Made by a program: the position numbers and the translations under genes
Notes under the pieces: model-generated
Databases searched by the model: none
Told to the model about the DNA's origin: nothing
The model's input: only the letters and a program-made list of their open reading frames with translations
Part shown: positions 6,156 to 13,339 of the stretch, piece by piece
Layout: each line of letters starts with the position of its first letter
Numbering within the stretch: position 1 is the first letter of the stretch
Origin: JACQFZ01 sp041485885
GTDB taxonomy: Bacteria; Pseudomonadota; Gammaproteobacteria; Acidiferrobacterales; Sulfurifustaceae
Direction: 5' to 3'
DNA: 20,759 nucleotides
Assembly (NCBI GenBank): GCA_041485885.1
Contig: JBGPKL010000063.1
Coordinates: 1-20,759 of the forward strand

Positions 6156-6559
6156 CCGAGGACGAAGCGCGGCGCTCGGTCGTCGACTACTGGATAAAAA
6201 AGGCCGACGCGGCGCTCGCCTCGGCTCGCTCAGAAACAGCGGCCAAACGATTCGATTTCGCCACGAACCGTTTGTACTACGCCTGCTTCTACGCCGCGAG
6301 CGCTGTGTTATTGCGAGCCGGGAAGAAGTTCGTAAAACATGCCGGAGTACGCGGTGCCGTCCATCAAGATCTGGTCAAGGCTGGCAAGCTCGATATTCGT
6401 TGGGGGAAAGCTTACGACCAGATATTCGAGCGACGCCAATTCTCCGACTACATGGAGCTTTACGAGCCGGAAGAGTCGGAGGTGCTCGACATGCTGAAGC
6501 AGGCAGAGGGCTTCGTCGCCGAGATGAAACGGCTGCTTGCCTCGCAGCCGGACCGATGA
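6152..6559 (+). CDS. HEPN-domain protein (toxin of the MNT-HEPN pair)
   Basis: 135 residues beginning with GTG, overlapping the MNT stop by four bases. The helical HEPN fold shows in VVDYWIKKADAALASARSE, then the RLYYACFYAASAVLL helix, the KKFVKHAGVRGAVHQDLVKAGKL loop, and RRQFSDYMEL near residues 94-103. This pattern belongs to the PF05168-like HEPN group. I do not see the strict RX4-6H motif of HepT RNases (the nearest is RGAVH at 67-71), so RNase activity is uncertain. Gene order and coupling support a TA role. The end of the gene runs directly into the third moaD copy. Confidence 0.75.
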   Translation: MTEDEARRSVVDYWIKKADAALASARSETAAKRFDFATNRLYYACFYAASAVLLRAGKKFVKHAGVRGAVHQDLVKAGKLDIRWGKAYDQIFERRQFSDYMELYEPEESEVLDMLKQAEGFVAEMKRLLASQPDR

Positions 6560-6575
6560 CTTAAATCTATTCGCC

Positions 6576-6741
6576 CCGACCCCGCTGCAATCCTACACCA
6601 CCGCGCGCGAAGCTGAAGCGAACGGCGCTACACTGACCGAACTGCTTGCCGAACTCGACCGGCTATACTCTGACCTAGCTTCCGCGTGATCGACGAGCAG
6701 AACAACATGCGGGCGCATATGCGGTTCGTCGTCAATGGCGA
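6576..6741 (+). pseudogene. moaD-like fragment 3 (frameshifted)
   Basis: About 166 bases align with 5458-5624 of the intact moaD-like gene. They start before GACCCCGCTGCA, pass through the segment matching DEQNN, and end near GTCAATGGCGA. There are many substitutions, an in-frame TAG in the GACCTAGCTTCC region, a one-base deletion there that shifts the frame, and neither the start nor the Gly-Gly end. It is more diverged than fragment 1, so the copies did not arise in one event. It begins about 16 bases after the HEPN stop. Confidence 0.85.
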
Positions 6742-6779
6742 AAAAGACTTGAGATGATGTAGAGGGTGTAAAGAGCTAG

Positions 6780-7001
6780 CAAGTCCTCGACCAACATTTT
6801 GTCGTTGGCTTCGACGAGTCGGTGACCCACCATCGCGCCGCCAAATGGCTGCGCCGAGTGGCGCCGAATGTGAAGACCGTCGTCGCGATAACGTTAGACA
6901 ATAAATTGCCTTTGAGGGAGCTAGCATCTGCGGCGTACGCTGCCAGAGCATCAATCGAAAACGGTGGATACGTCTTAAGCACCAGTAAGAACGACAGGTG
7001 A
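6780..7001 (+). other. Open frame without a start, possible gene remnant
   Basis: In the roughly 300 bases between moaD fragment 3 and the next gene, one frame stays open from a TAG at 6777 to TGA 6999-7001. It reads VVGFDESVTHHRAAKWLRR, then APNVKTVVAITLDNKLPL and a small-residue helix ending STSKNDR. It has protein-like composition but no ATG; a GTG lies near VTHHRAAKW. I do not recognise it. The opposite strand is also open for about 90 codons, so coding is uncertain. Confidence 0.25.
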
Positions 7002-7046
7002 GTTGGGTCCGCAAAAGTCTTTTCACGCGGAACGAGGGATGTGTCC

Positions 7047-7505
7047 ATGGCGCAGGACTACGGATCGATTACTCCAAACTGGCGTTATTTTACCGAAGAG
7101 GAATTGCTCGCTGAAAAGGAACCCAACTTTTACCAGCGAATCGATCACGCCGGTGCCTTTTGGTTCGGTATTTTCTGTCTGCTTGGGGTGATTACCAACG
7201 CTCGAGACCATGATCTGTTCGGGCTTTCGATCTTCTCAGCTTTGGGTGGGATCGCCTTTTATGTTGCGTATACCTCTGTGAGGAATCTTGTCGAAGGCAC
7301 AATTTGCCGCATAACGATCGATGGTTCCGATTTGGGTTGTCGTGTTGATACGGGGGACCTAGAAGATTTCCTGCACTGCGGATTCGTAGGGAGGAAAATA
7401 GAGATCGAACGAAGCGCGCACTCAGTGCGCGCTTTGCCCGCGGGTGACTACTGGAAGCAACAGCGTCGTAAGCTTGATTCTGATATGCAGGGTCCCAAAT
7501 CGTGA
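7047..7505 (+). CDS. Small membrane protein of unknown function
   Basis: 152 residues from ATG 7047, with GAGGG eight bases upstream. GTG 7041 would add two residues. Two adjacent hydrophobic segments (about residues 36-53 and 58-80: AFWFGIFCLLGVI and FGLSIFSALGGIAFYVAY) form a helical hairpin. A soluble N-terminal tail (WRYFTEEELLAEKEPNFYQ) and a C-terminal domain of about 70 residues probably both face the cytoplasm. The C-terminal part, CRITIDGSDLGCRVDTGDLEDFLHCGF, is beta-rich with three cysteines. No family is recognised. It is the first of two membrane genes on the same strand, 103 bases apart. Confidence 0.65.
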   Translation: MAQDYGSITPNWRYFTEEELLAEKEPNFYQRIDHAGAFWFGIFCLLGVITNARDHDLFGLSIFSALGGIAFYVAYTSVRNLVEGTICRITIDGSDLGCRVDTGDLEDFLHCGFVGRKIEIERSAHSVRALPAGDYWKQQRRKLDSDMQGPKS

Positions 7506-7608
7506 CGCCAATTGTCTTAGTCGGTCTAACCGCCGCTTCTTGACGGGGCTGCTACGTGGGCGCTTTACACCGCTTTCGGCGAAACCGTCTTTAAGATGGA
7601 GAAACTAC

Positions 7609-9039
7609 ATGGCAGAAAATAAAGGACGCGGCCAAGCCCGTAAGCGAAATCTCGTGTTACGGATAGCGCTCTATACAGGCGGTGTTTTGGGCGGGCTCGT
7701 AGTCTTGGTTCTTCTCATCAACCTTCATGATCCAGACCTCGACCCGCGCGCCGTCGCCCTCATGCGCGCGACGCCATCACCGGTTCCAGACGCTGACAAT
7801 GCTTACTTTGTGCTCTATGGGCTGGGCGTTGCTCAGGGCCAGGACCCGCATGCCCACGGTATCCGCTTTGTGGCGATGAACAACGTATGGATGCAGTCGC
7901 AGGATGCGGGTCAGCCCAGTGATCGGCGCGATGTCGAGGCCATGGCGAACCAGAATAAGGCGGTACCGTGGCGTGGCGCAACCAAAGACTTGTGCGGGAA
8001 ACAACGAGAGGATTGTTTCGCGACCTACTCACGGCATCGACCTCAGATTGAAGAACTTGTACGCGATAATAAATTGCGCTTGGCACGCTACCGTTCACTC
8101 TATCGCTATAAGCACTTCCGTGAAACGATGCTCAACCGTGTCGGCTCGTGGCCTCCCCATCTCGCGGGCGCAGAGCACGAAACAGTTTTAGCGCAGATCA
8201 CCCTCAACGCTCTGGACGGACGCGTGGACGGATCCCTGCGTGAGCTTGTCACCGACACGGCATATTGGCGGCGTGTGTTGGCGGGTGCGAGCACCTTGGT
8301 ATCGAAATCGGTTGCATCGTCTATCCTCAGCCGCAACTATGCGTTGGCCTCTGAGATCATTGCGCGCTACCCGGATCGCCCCAATATCGGGGATCATCTA
8401 GTCGAGATGTCGAGATCTTTGACGTCGGAAGAGAAAGACTGGAAAGGGGTGTTTGCAAGCGAATTTCAGTGGGTAGTCTACATGTACGCTTCGCTTCGAA
8501 ATCACGACGGCGAACGCGGACTTTTCAACGACGAGCGCCGCCCTTGGGACCGCCTACTCTTGAAGATGTTCTACAGCCCCAACGCCACCATCAATCTGCA
8601 GAACGGATACTCAGAAAAGCTACAGGCGCTGGCAGACAAACCGGCTCACGCACTCGCTGACATCGCACGTCAAGTCGACAACGATTTCGGCGAGATCACG
8701 AACGCGTTTCGCGCGGACATGGTGTACAACCCAGTGGGCAAGATTCTCGCCGCAATCGGGGCGCAGTCCCCGCAACGCTACGCTAGATACATTGCACGTA
8801 CCCACAATCTCGATGGATCCGTGCGCCTGCTACGGGTGCAGCTCGATATCAACCGTAAGAAGGTCGCGGCGAAGAATATTGGTTTGTATCTTGAACGCAG
8901 TTCCGTGGATCTGCTTGATCCGTACCGCAGTAAACCTTTCCGCTGGGACTATTCCAGGCGGGAATTGTGGTTCGAGGGGATCGACCCAAAGAGCGAGGGT
9001 CTATTGACTGCCGACCAACGCATCGCGGTACGAATCTAA
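7609..9039 (+). CDS. Large single-pass membrane protein of unknown function
   Basis: 476 residues from ATG 7609, with TGGAGA about six bases upstream. An in-frame ATG at 7444 lies within the previous gene and is unlikely. A basic N-terminus (KGRGQARKRN) precedes one membrane helix (about residues 22-41, LYTGGVLGGLVVLVLLI), so the remaining 430 residues should be periplasmic. The rest is mostly alpha-helical with many Arg, Tyr and Trp residues and a CGKQREDC pair, and has no catalytic motif I can name. DADNAYFVLYGLG near the start of the ectodomain and FRWDYSRRELWFEG near the end are its most distinctive patches. Spacing suggests co-transcription with the 7047 gene. Confidence 0.65.
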   Translation: MAENKGRGQARKRNLVLRIALYTGGVLGGLVVLVLLINLHDPDLDPRAVALMRATPSPVPDADNAYFVLYGLGVAQGQDPHAHGIRFVAMNNVWMQSQDAGQPSDRRDVEAMANQNKAVPWRGATKDLCGKQREDCFATYSRHRPQIEELVRDNKLRLARYRSLYRYKHFRETMLNRVGSWPPHLAGAEHETVLAQITLNALDGRVDGSLRELVTDTAYWRRVLAGASTLVSKSVASSILSRNYALASEIIARYPDRPNIGDHLVEMSRSLTSEEKDWKGVFASEFQWVVYMYASLRNHDGERGLFNDERRPWDRLLLKMFYSPNATINLQNGYSEKLQALADKPAHALADIARQVDNDFGEITNAFRADMVYNPVGKILAAIGAQSPQRYARYIARTHNLDGSVRLLRVQLDINRKKVAAKNIGLYLERSSVDLLDPYRSKPFRWDYSRRELWFEGIDPKSEGLLTADQRIAVRI

Positions 9040-9104
9040 TCTACCTATAAGGTCACATATTGTTCTGTAGAGATTCGCTGGTGGCCTAAGTGGAAGATGC
9101 AGCT

Positions 9105-9791
9105 ATGGGAAGGAAAAATCGACAATGCGTTTATTGCGGGGCGGTAGGTCCTGTAACTCGTGACCACGTCCCTCCGAGATGTCTTTTTCCACAAAACCAG
9201 CGCGTAAATCTAATCACGGTTAACGCGTGCCAGAAATGTCACGATGGTTTCAAGCTAGATGATGAATATTTTCGCCTGGTTCTTTCTATTCGTCCGGATG
9301 TGCCCAATAGAGACACCGCTCGATTTCTACGAGACACAATGATTCGATCGTTGCGGGACGAAAATGCAAAAGGACTGAGGACTTCAGTAATCCGATCGTT
9401 AAATAGGATATCGGTGAAATCTCCAGAAGGAATCTACCTGGGAGAAGCGACAGGACTGAAACTGGACATGAAGCGGATTCACGCAATGGCCGAACGGATG
9501 GTGAAGGGACTCTATGCAAAGTTTTATAAATCGAGACTGCCCGAGAGCCATAGAGTGCATATATTTCTAACGGAGTTGCAGAAGGACCTAACAGCGTTGG
9601 AGAGTCCGGAGCTTAAGGAAATAATCGGATTCTTGGCTGAAGAGCCATGGCATCATCGTGGAGCAGGTGTCCTCCGTCTAAAGTGCGTGGCGGCTGGGGA
9701 AGACAGCTATTCGTCGGTTTGGTTCGTAAGAATTGTTGAAGCTTTTTCGTTCTTTGCTTTAACCCTTCCCATTGAATCAAACAAGGCATGA
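9105..9791 (+). CDS. HNH-like zinc-binding protein, possible nuclease
   Basis: 228 residues from ATG 9105. GTG 9090 is an alternative, but a GGAAG-like site lies about eight bases before the ATG. The N-terminus has CVYCG (Cys8, Cys11), then RDHVPPRC (Asp20-His21) and ACQKCHDGF (Cys42, Cys45, His46). Two CxxC pairs bracketing a DH motif are the layout of zinc-containing HNH endonucleases. The remaining 180 residues are helical and contain no known domain. Base composition is AT-richer than the flanking metabolic genes, suggesting acquisition. It may be a stand-alone nuclease, a defence component or a non-catalytic HNH relative. The final Asn of a canonical HNH is not certain. Confidence 0.65.
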   Translation: MGRKNRQCVYCGAVGPVTRDHVPPRCLFPQNQRVNLITVNACQKCHDGFKLDDEYFRLVLSIRPDVPNRDTARFLRDTMIRSLRDENAKGLRTSVIRSLNRISVKSPEGIYLGEATGLKLDMKRIHAMAERMVKGLYAKFYKSRLPESHRVHIFLTELQKDLTALESPELKEIIGFLAEEPWHHRGAGVLRLKCVAAGEDSYSSVWFVRIVEAFSFFALTLPIESNKA

Positions 9792-9806
9792 TCGGGACGA
9801 GTCACG

Positions 9807-10203
9807 CACTCGGGTACCGATCCAGAATAGTTGCTCCGTTTGCTACCGCCCCGGCGGCGGCCGTCTGAACGGCTGTCCACCCGGCTCGTGGCGGCCGAAA
9901 GTCTCGCGGCGGTCCCCGTTCCGGCCCCATCCCTTCCCGCTCGCGCCCGCTGTGTTCATTGCGCGCTTCCAGTCTCGTCGGCGTGCCTTTGAAGCATCCC
10001 AGCGAGTACGGAAACATTCGCGTGACGTGGTAGTGATACATTCGGGTCGGTTTACCGTCCCACGTCACGGTGTGCACGTGTCCATGACAAGCGTCGAGAT
10101 CGTTATTGGTTAGCTCGCTGCCGTTCTCTCCTTTCAATCCGAAAATTCCGAATCCGTCGGCGGCGTAGCCGACGAGATCGCTGTGCTGGCCGCGTTTGCC
10201 GGA
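9807..10203 (-). pseudogene. 5'-truncated copy of the YHYH-domain gene
   Basis: Roughly 397 bases match 11802-12163, the 3' part of the intact YHYH gene plus about 35 bases beyond its stop, in the same orientation. The frame retains ELTNNDLDACHGHVHTV and RMYHYHVTRMF. It lacks everything upstream of the GKRGQHSDLVGYA region, including the signal peptide and the first YHYH motif. About 35 extra bases lie near 9861-9900. The left and right ends of the match are sharp, and similarity includes non-coding flank, so this is a DNA-level duplication. An ATG at 10137 could start a shortened product, but without a leader it is unlikely to work. Confidence 0.85.
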
Positions 10204-10424
10204 GCACTGCTCCCCCCAATGCCCGTTCCGGGTAAGCGCCCTTTGTTGCTTGCCGTCGAAGGAGCGCCCTTCGAAACGGTGACCCGATCTTTTACCGTTG
10301 AGGTCTCACATCTCGATAAACCGTTGCAGAATGCGTTTGCGTAAACGCGTTGTCCTCCGTCCGCTTCAATACACCGAGTAAGCACGCTTTTTCCATTGTT
10401 GCCGGTGCGCTGCAAGAATCATGG
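10204..10424. other. Junction between the YHYH copy and the SLOG gene
   Basis: About 220 bases begin where the YHYH match ends. On the plus strand a 41-codon frame (ATG 10219 to TAA 10342-10344) reads MPVPGKRPLLLAVEGAPF and then a strand-like RSFTVEVSHLDKPLQNAFA. The composition is protein-like, but it has no recognised family or ribosome-binding site. It may be the tail of a lost gene. No terminator is seen for the SLOG gene. Confidence 0.25.
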
Positions 10425-10985
10425 TCAAGAATGGAATAGTTGCGTTTGGTTAGATTTCAGCTCTGCAACCTTCTTAAGCAGCCCTAACTTCGCCTCAACT
10501 TTCTTTAGCGATGGTTGACTCATGAAGCGAAGGAGCTTTTCCAAGTCATCAGCGTCTTTTACTTTCAAGAACTCCGTGGTCTTGTTTATGTACACAAGCG
10601 AGACTTTTTTTAGTTTTAACAACTCGATTGTATTGTTTAGTGTTCCGCTGCTTTTTGTGTCCCATACCATTAGCCCATAGTCGCAGTCTTCCGCCATTGT
10701 TATGTCCTTGGCCGTAAAATACTCTCTCGTTCCCGATGTCGCGGAGCTGTAGATGTTTTTCGTTTTCCAATGTCCAAAATTGTTTCTCGGCATGTCGCCC
10801 GTGCAGTAAACAATCACTGCGCGAGCGCCTTGTGATTCTAGGTAACGCTGAACGGCGCTATCCACTCCATCCGCATCTCCGACAATCACGCAATAGTCGG
10901 ATGTCAGAATATTGTTTATTCGCTCAATTACTTCCCTGTCGAGGTGTTTGATGCTCATTGAGCCGGATATGAAGACTTTGACCAT
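10425..10985 (-). CDS. SLOG-like Rossmann-fold nucleotide-binding protein
   Basis: 186 residues. The first strand and loop VFISGSM (4-10), then VIVGDADGVDSAVQRYL (33-49), match the SLOG/DprA-LOG-like superfamily. Here an SG motif and a GGADGxD-type motif line the nucleotide pocket. A later KSSGTLNN (111-118) fits the conserved S/T-G-T loop. Conserved patches PRNNFGHW and GTREYFTAKDITMAEDCDYGLMVWD mark a distinct subfamily. SLOG proteins bind or process nucleotides and nucleotide-derived signals, and several act in defence. The start overlaps the stop of the PRTase gene by one base (TGATG), so the two are translated together. The C-terminal 50 residues are lysine-rich helix. The gene is clearly AT-rich compared with the flanks. 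Confidence 0.7.
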   Translation of the reverse strand: MVKVFISGSMSIKHLDREVIERINNILTSDYCVIVGDADGVDSAVQRYLESQGARAVIVYCTGDMPRNNFGHWKTKNIYSSATSGTREYFTAKDITMAEDCDYGLMVWDTKSSGTLNNTIELLKLKKVSLVYINKTTEFLKVKDADDLEKLLRFMSQPSLKKVEAKLGLLKKVAELKSNQTQLFHS

Positions 10986-11566
10986 CAGCGCCTCCGGGTG
11001 GCAGTGGCCACGAAGATGTGGCCGACTTTCGGATACCCGCGCAGGAGGCGAGACGCGACCTCAAGCGAGGACCCACTATCGTACAAATCGTCTACCAATA
11101 GGACATTGTGTACGCCTTTCGGTAAAACGTCTTTAATCACGAGAGCGGATGTCAGTGCCTTCAGTTTCTCTTCCTTGGTGGGAATATCTTTCATTTGTGG
11201 AGTGGAACCGGTCTTGACTAGCAAGTTGTCAACGTAAGAGCGGCCAAGTTTCCCAGCGACTTGTTTGGCAATTTCTAAGACCGGTTGAATCTTGCGATGT
11301 TTCGAAGGTGGCATTGGTAGGACGAAGGAGATTTCTTTGAAACGACTCTGTAACGATGTCACCATTAGTGTTGCGATCGGGTCAACCTGACTGAGATCGG
11401 ACCTGTACTTTAGCTGGAATAGCGCTTCACCAACCTCTGATCTAGTTGTATCGAATCGCGCTTGTCCGTAATCATCGTCACCGATGTACGTGCTACTCAC
11501 CACATGTTTGTCTAGTGAAAAGCCCAGATCCCAGGGTCCTTTGATTTCTTCGATGTTCACTTTCAT
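10985..11566 (-). CDS. ComF-like phosphoribosyltransferase
   Basis: 193 residues from ATG 11566. A further in-frame ATG at 11695 would add 43 residues of unlikely leader, and MKVNIEEIKGPWDLGF is the natural start. The PRPP-binding loop is VLLVDDLYDSGSS (155-167), with the acidic pair Asp159-Asp160 and a DSGSS variant of the usual TTGxT. VLPMPPSKHRKIQPV (82-96) corresponds to the P-P-S-x-x-R-x-R region of ComF-like proteins. The N-terminal TRSEVGEALFQLKYR fits the same group. There is no CxxC zinc finger. The pairing with SLOG suggests it makes or salvages a ribosyl-phosphate nucleotide used by its partner, though the substrate is unknown. No Shine-Dalgarno precedes the chosen start. Confidence 0.7.
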   Translation of the reverse strand: MKVNIEEIKGPWDLGFSLDKHVVSSTYIGDDDYGQARFDTTRSEVGEALFQLKYRSDLSQVDPIATLMVTSLQSRFKEISFVLPMPPSKHRKIQPVLEIAKQVAGKLGRSYVDNLLVKTGSTPQMKDIPTKEEKLKALTSALVIKDVLPKGVHNVLLVDDLYDSGSSLEVASRLLRGYPKVGHIFVATATRRR

Positions 11567-11836
11567 GACAGGAGATTCGCGTACATGATTGCTAAATGCA
11601 AGGATAGCGCAGGGAAGGGCCAGTGGCACAATATATGTCGTCGCGGAAAAAGGAGCAGATTCAATTTCTGTGTGCAGCCTTAAATGGGTGTCCACAATTT
11701 AATTTCTCCGATAAATTACCGTCGATCTCGACGGACCCCGGAGCCAGCGAAGTGCTGGTGTGGCTGAAGGTAACGGCGTCTGCCACACCTGCGGATTCAT
11801 CCACTCGGGCACCGATCCAAAATGCTTGCTCCGTTG
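11567..11836. other. Spacer between the PRTase and YHYH genes
   Basis: About 270 bases that must hold the PRTase promoter and the 3' end of the YHYH transcript (both minus strand). A perfect 7-base palindrome, CCGTCGA/TCGACGG, occupies 11719-11734, and CCAGC/GCTGG arms lie just beyond near 11744-11758. Neither is followed by a T-run, so termination is uncertain. The YHYH duplication extends into this spacer as far as 11802. Confidence 0.4.
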
Positions 11837-12781
11837 CTACCGCCCCAGCGGCTGCCGAAAATCTTGCGACGGTCCCTGTTCCGGCCCCACCCCTTCCCGC
11901 TCGCGCCCGCTGTGTTCATTGCGCGCTTCCAGTCGCGTCGGCGTGCCTTTGAAGCATCCCAGCGAGTACAGAAACATTCGCGTGAGGTGGTAGTGATACA
12001 TTCGGGTGGGTTTGCCGTCCCACATCACGGTGTGCACGTGTCCATGACAAGCGTCGAGATCGCTATTGGTCAGCTCGACGCCGTTCTCTCCTTTCAATCC
12101 GAAAATTCCGAATCCATCGGCGGCGTAGCCGACGAGATCGCTGTGCTGGCCGCGTTTGCCGGATTCGTCGGGAAGACAATGGCTCGCGTTGTGATAATGA
12201 TAAAGGCCGCGTTGCTGCGGGTGCCCGTTGCAGCGATCTTGCACTTCGTGCGCCGGCGCATCTTGCGAAGCGGCGTCGAGCGCATCGAAGATCGCCACAC
12301 CCGTGAGCATGTAACCGATCGGCCCAGGCGTAAGGCAACGTGGGGTGGCGGCTTCGGTCGGCTGCGCGGGGATGCGCAGTAACACACTTTGCTCTTTGAT
12401 CTGGTTCGGATTGCGGTCGTAACGGTAGACGGGATCGCTCGGTGGGATGGGGAATACACCGGTCGTGTGATTCGGCAACGCATTGGTGGAGATAACGCGT
12501 TCGGCTCCCGCCAGCTCGACCGAAATTCTCGCGCTCGGCCATGACACGCTTCCCGCTACCGATGGCTTCTGCTCCGGATACCAATACTGCCCCTGTATCC
12601 ACGGCCTCGACACTCGCGGCCTATTGCCCATGCCACGACCGCAGCGGTAGACGTAACCAACGGTAGGTTGGCTCGCGACCTTGCCATCGCCGAGCGGCAA
12701 TGCGGTATCGGCGGAGGCGGTTGCGGAGATAACTACGTATATGAGGCTTGCTCTTATTAAGACTTCCGCCTGCATCGCCAT
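11837..12781 (-). CDS. Secreted YHYH-domain protein (intact copy)
   Basis: 314 residues. The signal peptide (about residues 8-24, cleavage likely after ATASA) predicts export. Two HYH signatures, RGLYHYHNASHC and RMYHYHLTRMF, define the YHYH domain, separated by YAADGFGIFG and DACHGHVHTV segments rich in histidine. The clustered His and Cys residues suggest metal binding, possibly copper or zinc, but the family's reaction is not established to my knowledge. An AAAGGT ribosome-binding site lies just upstream. Either ATG 12781 or 12775 (MQAEV) could be used, and the second has the better spacing. The 3' part is duplicated at 9807-10203, and the PRTase-SLOG pair sits between the two copies. Confidence 0.8.
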   Translation of the reverse strand: MAMQAEVLIRASLIYVVISATASADTALPLGDGKVASQPTVGYVYRCGRGMGNRPRVSRPWIQGQYWYPEQKPSVAGSVSWPSARISVELAGAERVISTNALPNHTTGVFPIPPSDPVYRYDRNPNQIKEQSVLLRIPAQPTEAATPRCLTPGPIGYMLTGVAIFDALDAASQDAPAHEVQDRCNGHPQQRGLYHYHNASHCLPDESGKRGQHSDLVGYAADGFGIFGLKGENGVELTNSDLDACHGHVHTVMWDGKPTRMYHYHLTRMFLYSLGCFKGTPTRLEARNEHSGREREGVGPEQGPSQDFRQPLGR

Positions 12782-12834
12782 TGACCTTTCTTGTCTGCCT
12801 TACTCAATAGTAGCTATTCCTCTTCCACGTTTTC

Positions 12835-12990
12835 GGTGTCGCGGCGAGCGGACAGGAAATCAAGACGCGTCCGTTCCAGCTCGTCACCGGCCGCGTATGG
12901 AAGGGCGCCACGTTCGGCGGTGCGCGCGGACGCACCGACGTGCCGAAGATCGTCGACTGGTACATGGGGAAGAAAATAAACATCCACTAT
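12835..12990 (+). pseudogene. Remnant of class III alcohol dehydrogenase (glutathione-dependent formaldehyde dehydrogenase)
   Basis: The frame reads GVAASGQEIKTRPFQLVTGR, then VWKGATFGGARGRTDVPK, then IVDWYMGKKINI, which is the C-terminal Rossmann edge of FrmA/AdhC-type enzymes. The family normally continues into a DDLITHTMPLEKIN-like segment. Here homology is lost after INIHY and the frame stops at 13018-13020. No start and no upstream portion is present, so about 50 codons of a roughly 370-residue gene remain. It lies between the YHYH gene start and higB, so the neighbouring cassettes probably displaced the rest. Confidence 0.8.
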
Positions 12991-13052
12991 CCGCGCGCGA
13001 GTTGTCGCTATGCCGTTTGACGTATTACGCGATGCGTGATAGCTTTCCTCCA

Positions 13053-13331
13053 ATGATCCGCTCGTTCCGTGATGCCAGAACCGAGGAGTTATTTCAGGAT
13101 CACGACGTTCCGCGGTTTCGTCCGATTGAACGGGTCGCTCGTCGAAAGCTGTTGTATCTCCATCAAGCAAGGCGCCTCGATGATCTCAAGGTTCCACCGG
13201 GAAATCGACTCGAAGCACTCAGGGGCGATCGAAAGGGACAACACAGCATCCGCATTAACGATCAGTGGAGGATTTGTTTTGTCTGGAGGAATGGCGAGGC
13301 GTTCGATGTTGAAATTGTCGACTATCACTGA
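13053..13331 (+). CDS. higB: HigB-family toxin (RelE/ParE superfamily)
   Basis: 92 residues from ATG 13053. The sequence MIRSFRDARTEELF followed by RKLLYLHQARRLDDLKVPPGNRLEALRGDRKGQHSIRINDQWRICF and FDVEIVDYH at the end is the standard small HigB RNase layout. The basic patch and the INDQWRICF strand carry residues used for ribosome-dependent mRNA cleavage. An in-frame ATG at 13032 (MRDSFPP) is possible, but the family starts at MI. No clear ribosome-binding site or operator was found upstream. It is followed after eight bases by higA, the usual toxin-first order. Confidence 0.9.
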   Translation: MIRSFRDARTEELFQDHDVPRFRPIERVARRKLLYLHQARRLDDLKVPPGNRLEALRGDRKGQHSIRINDQWRICFVWRNGEAFDVEIVDYH

Positions 13332-13339
13332 GGTGTGTT

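Noticed and set aside
7444..7608. Upstream in-frame start that would add 55 residues to the large membrane protein
   Set aside because: It lies inside the preceding gene, has no ribosome-binding site, and the added residues have no signal or domain. ATG 7609 has a good TGGAGA site.
11719..11734. Palindrome CCGTCGA/TCGACGG as a terminator of the YHYH gene
   Set aside because: It is about 100 bases past the stop, has only a two-base centre unsuited to a hairpin loop, and lacks a T-run. It might be a binding site, but nothing supports that.
12681..13052. Long N-terminal extension of the HigB frame
   Set aside because: The HigB family starts at MIRSF, and the extension overlaps the adhC remnant in another frame and the start of the YHYH gene on the other strand.
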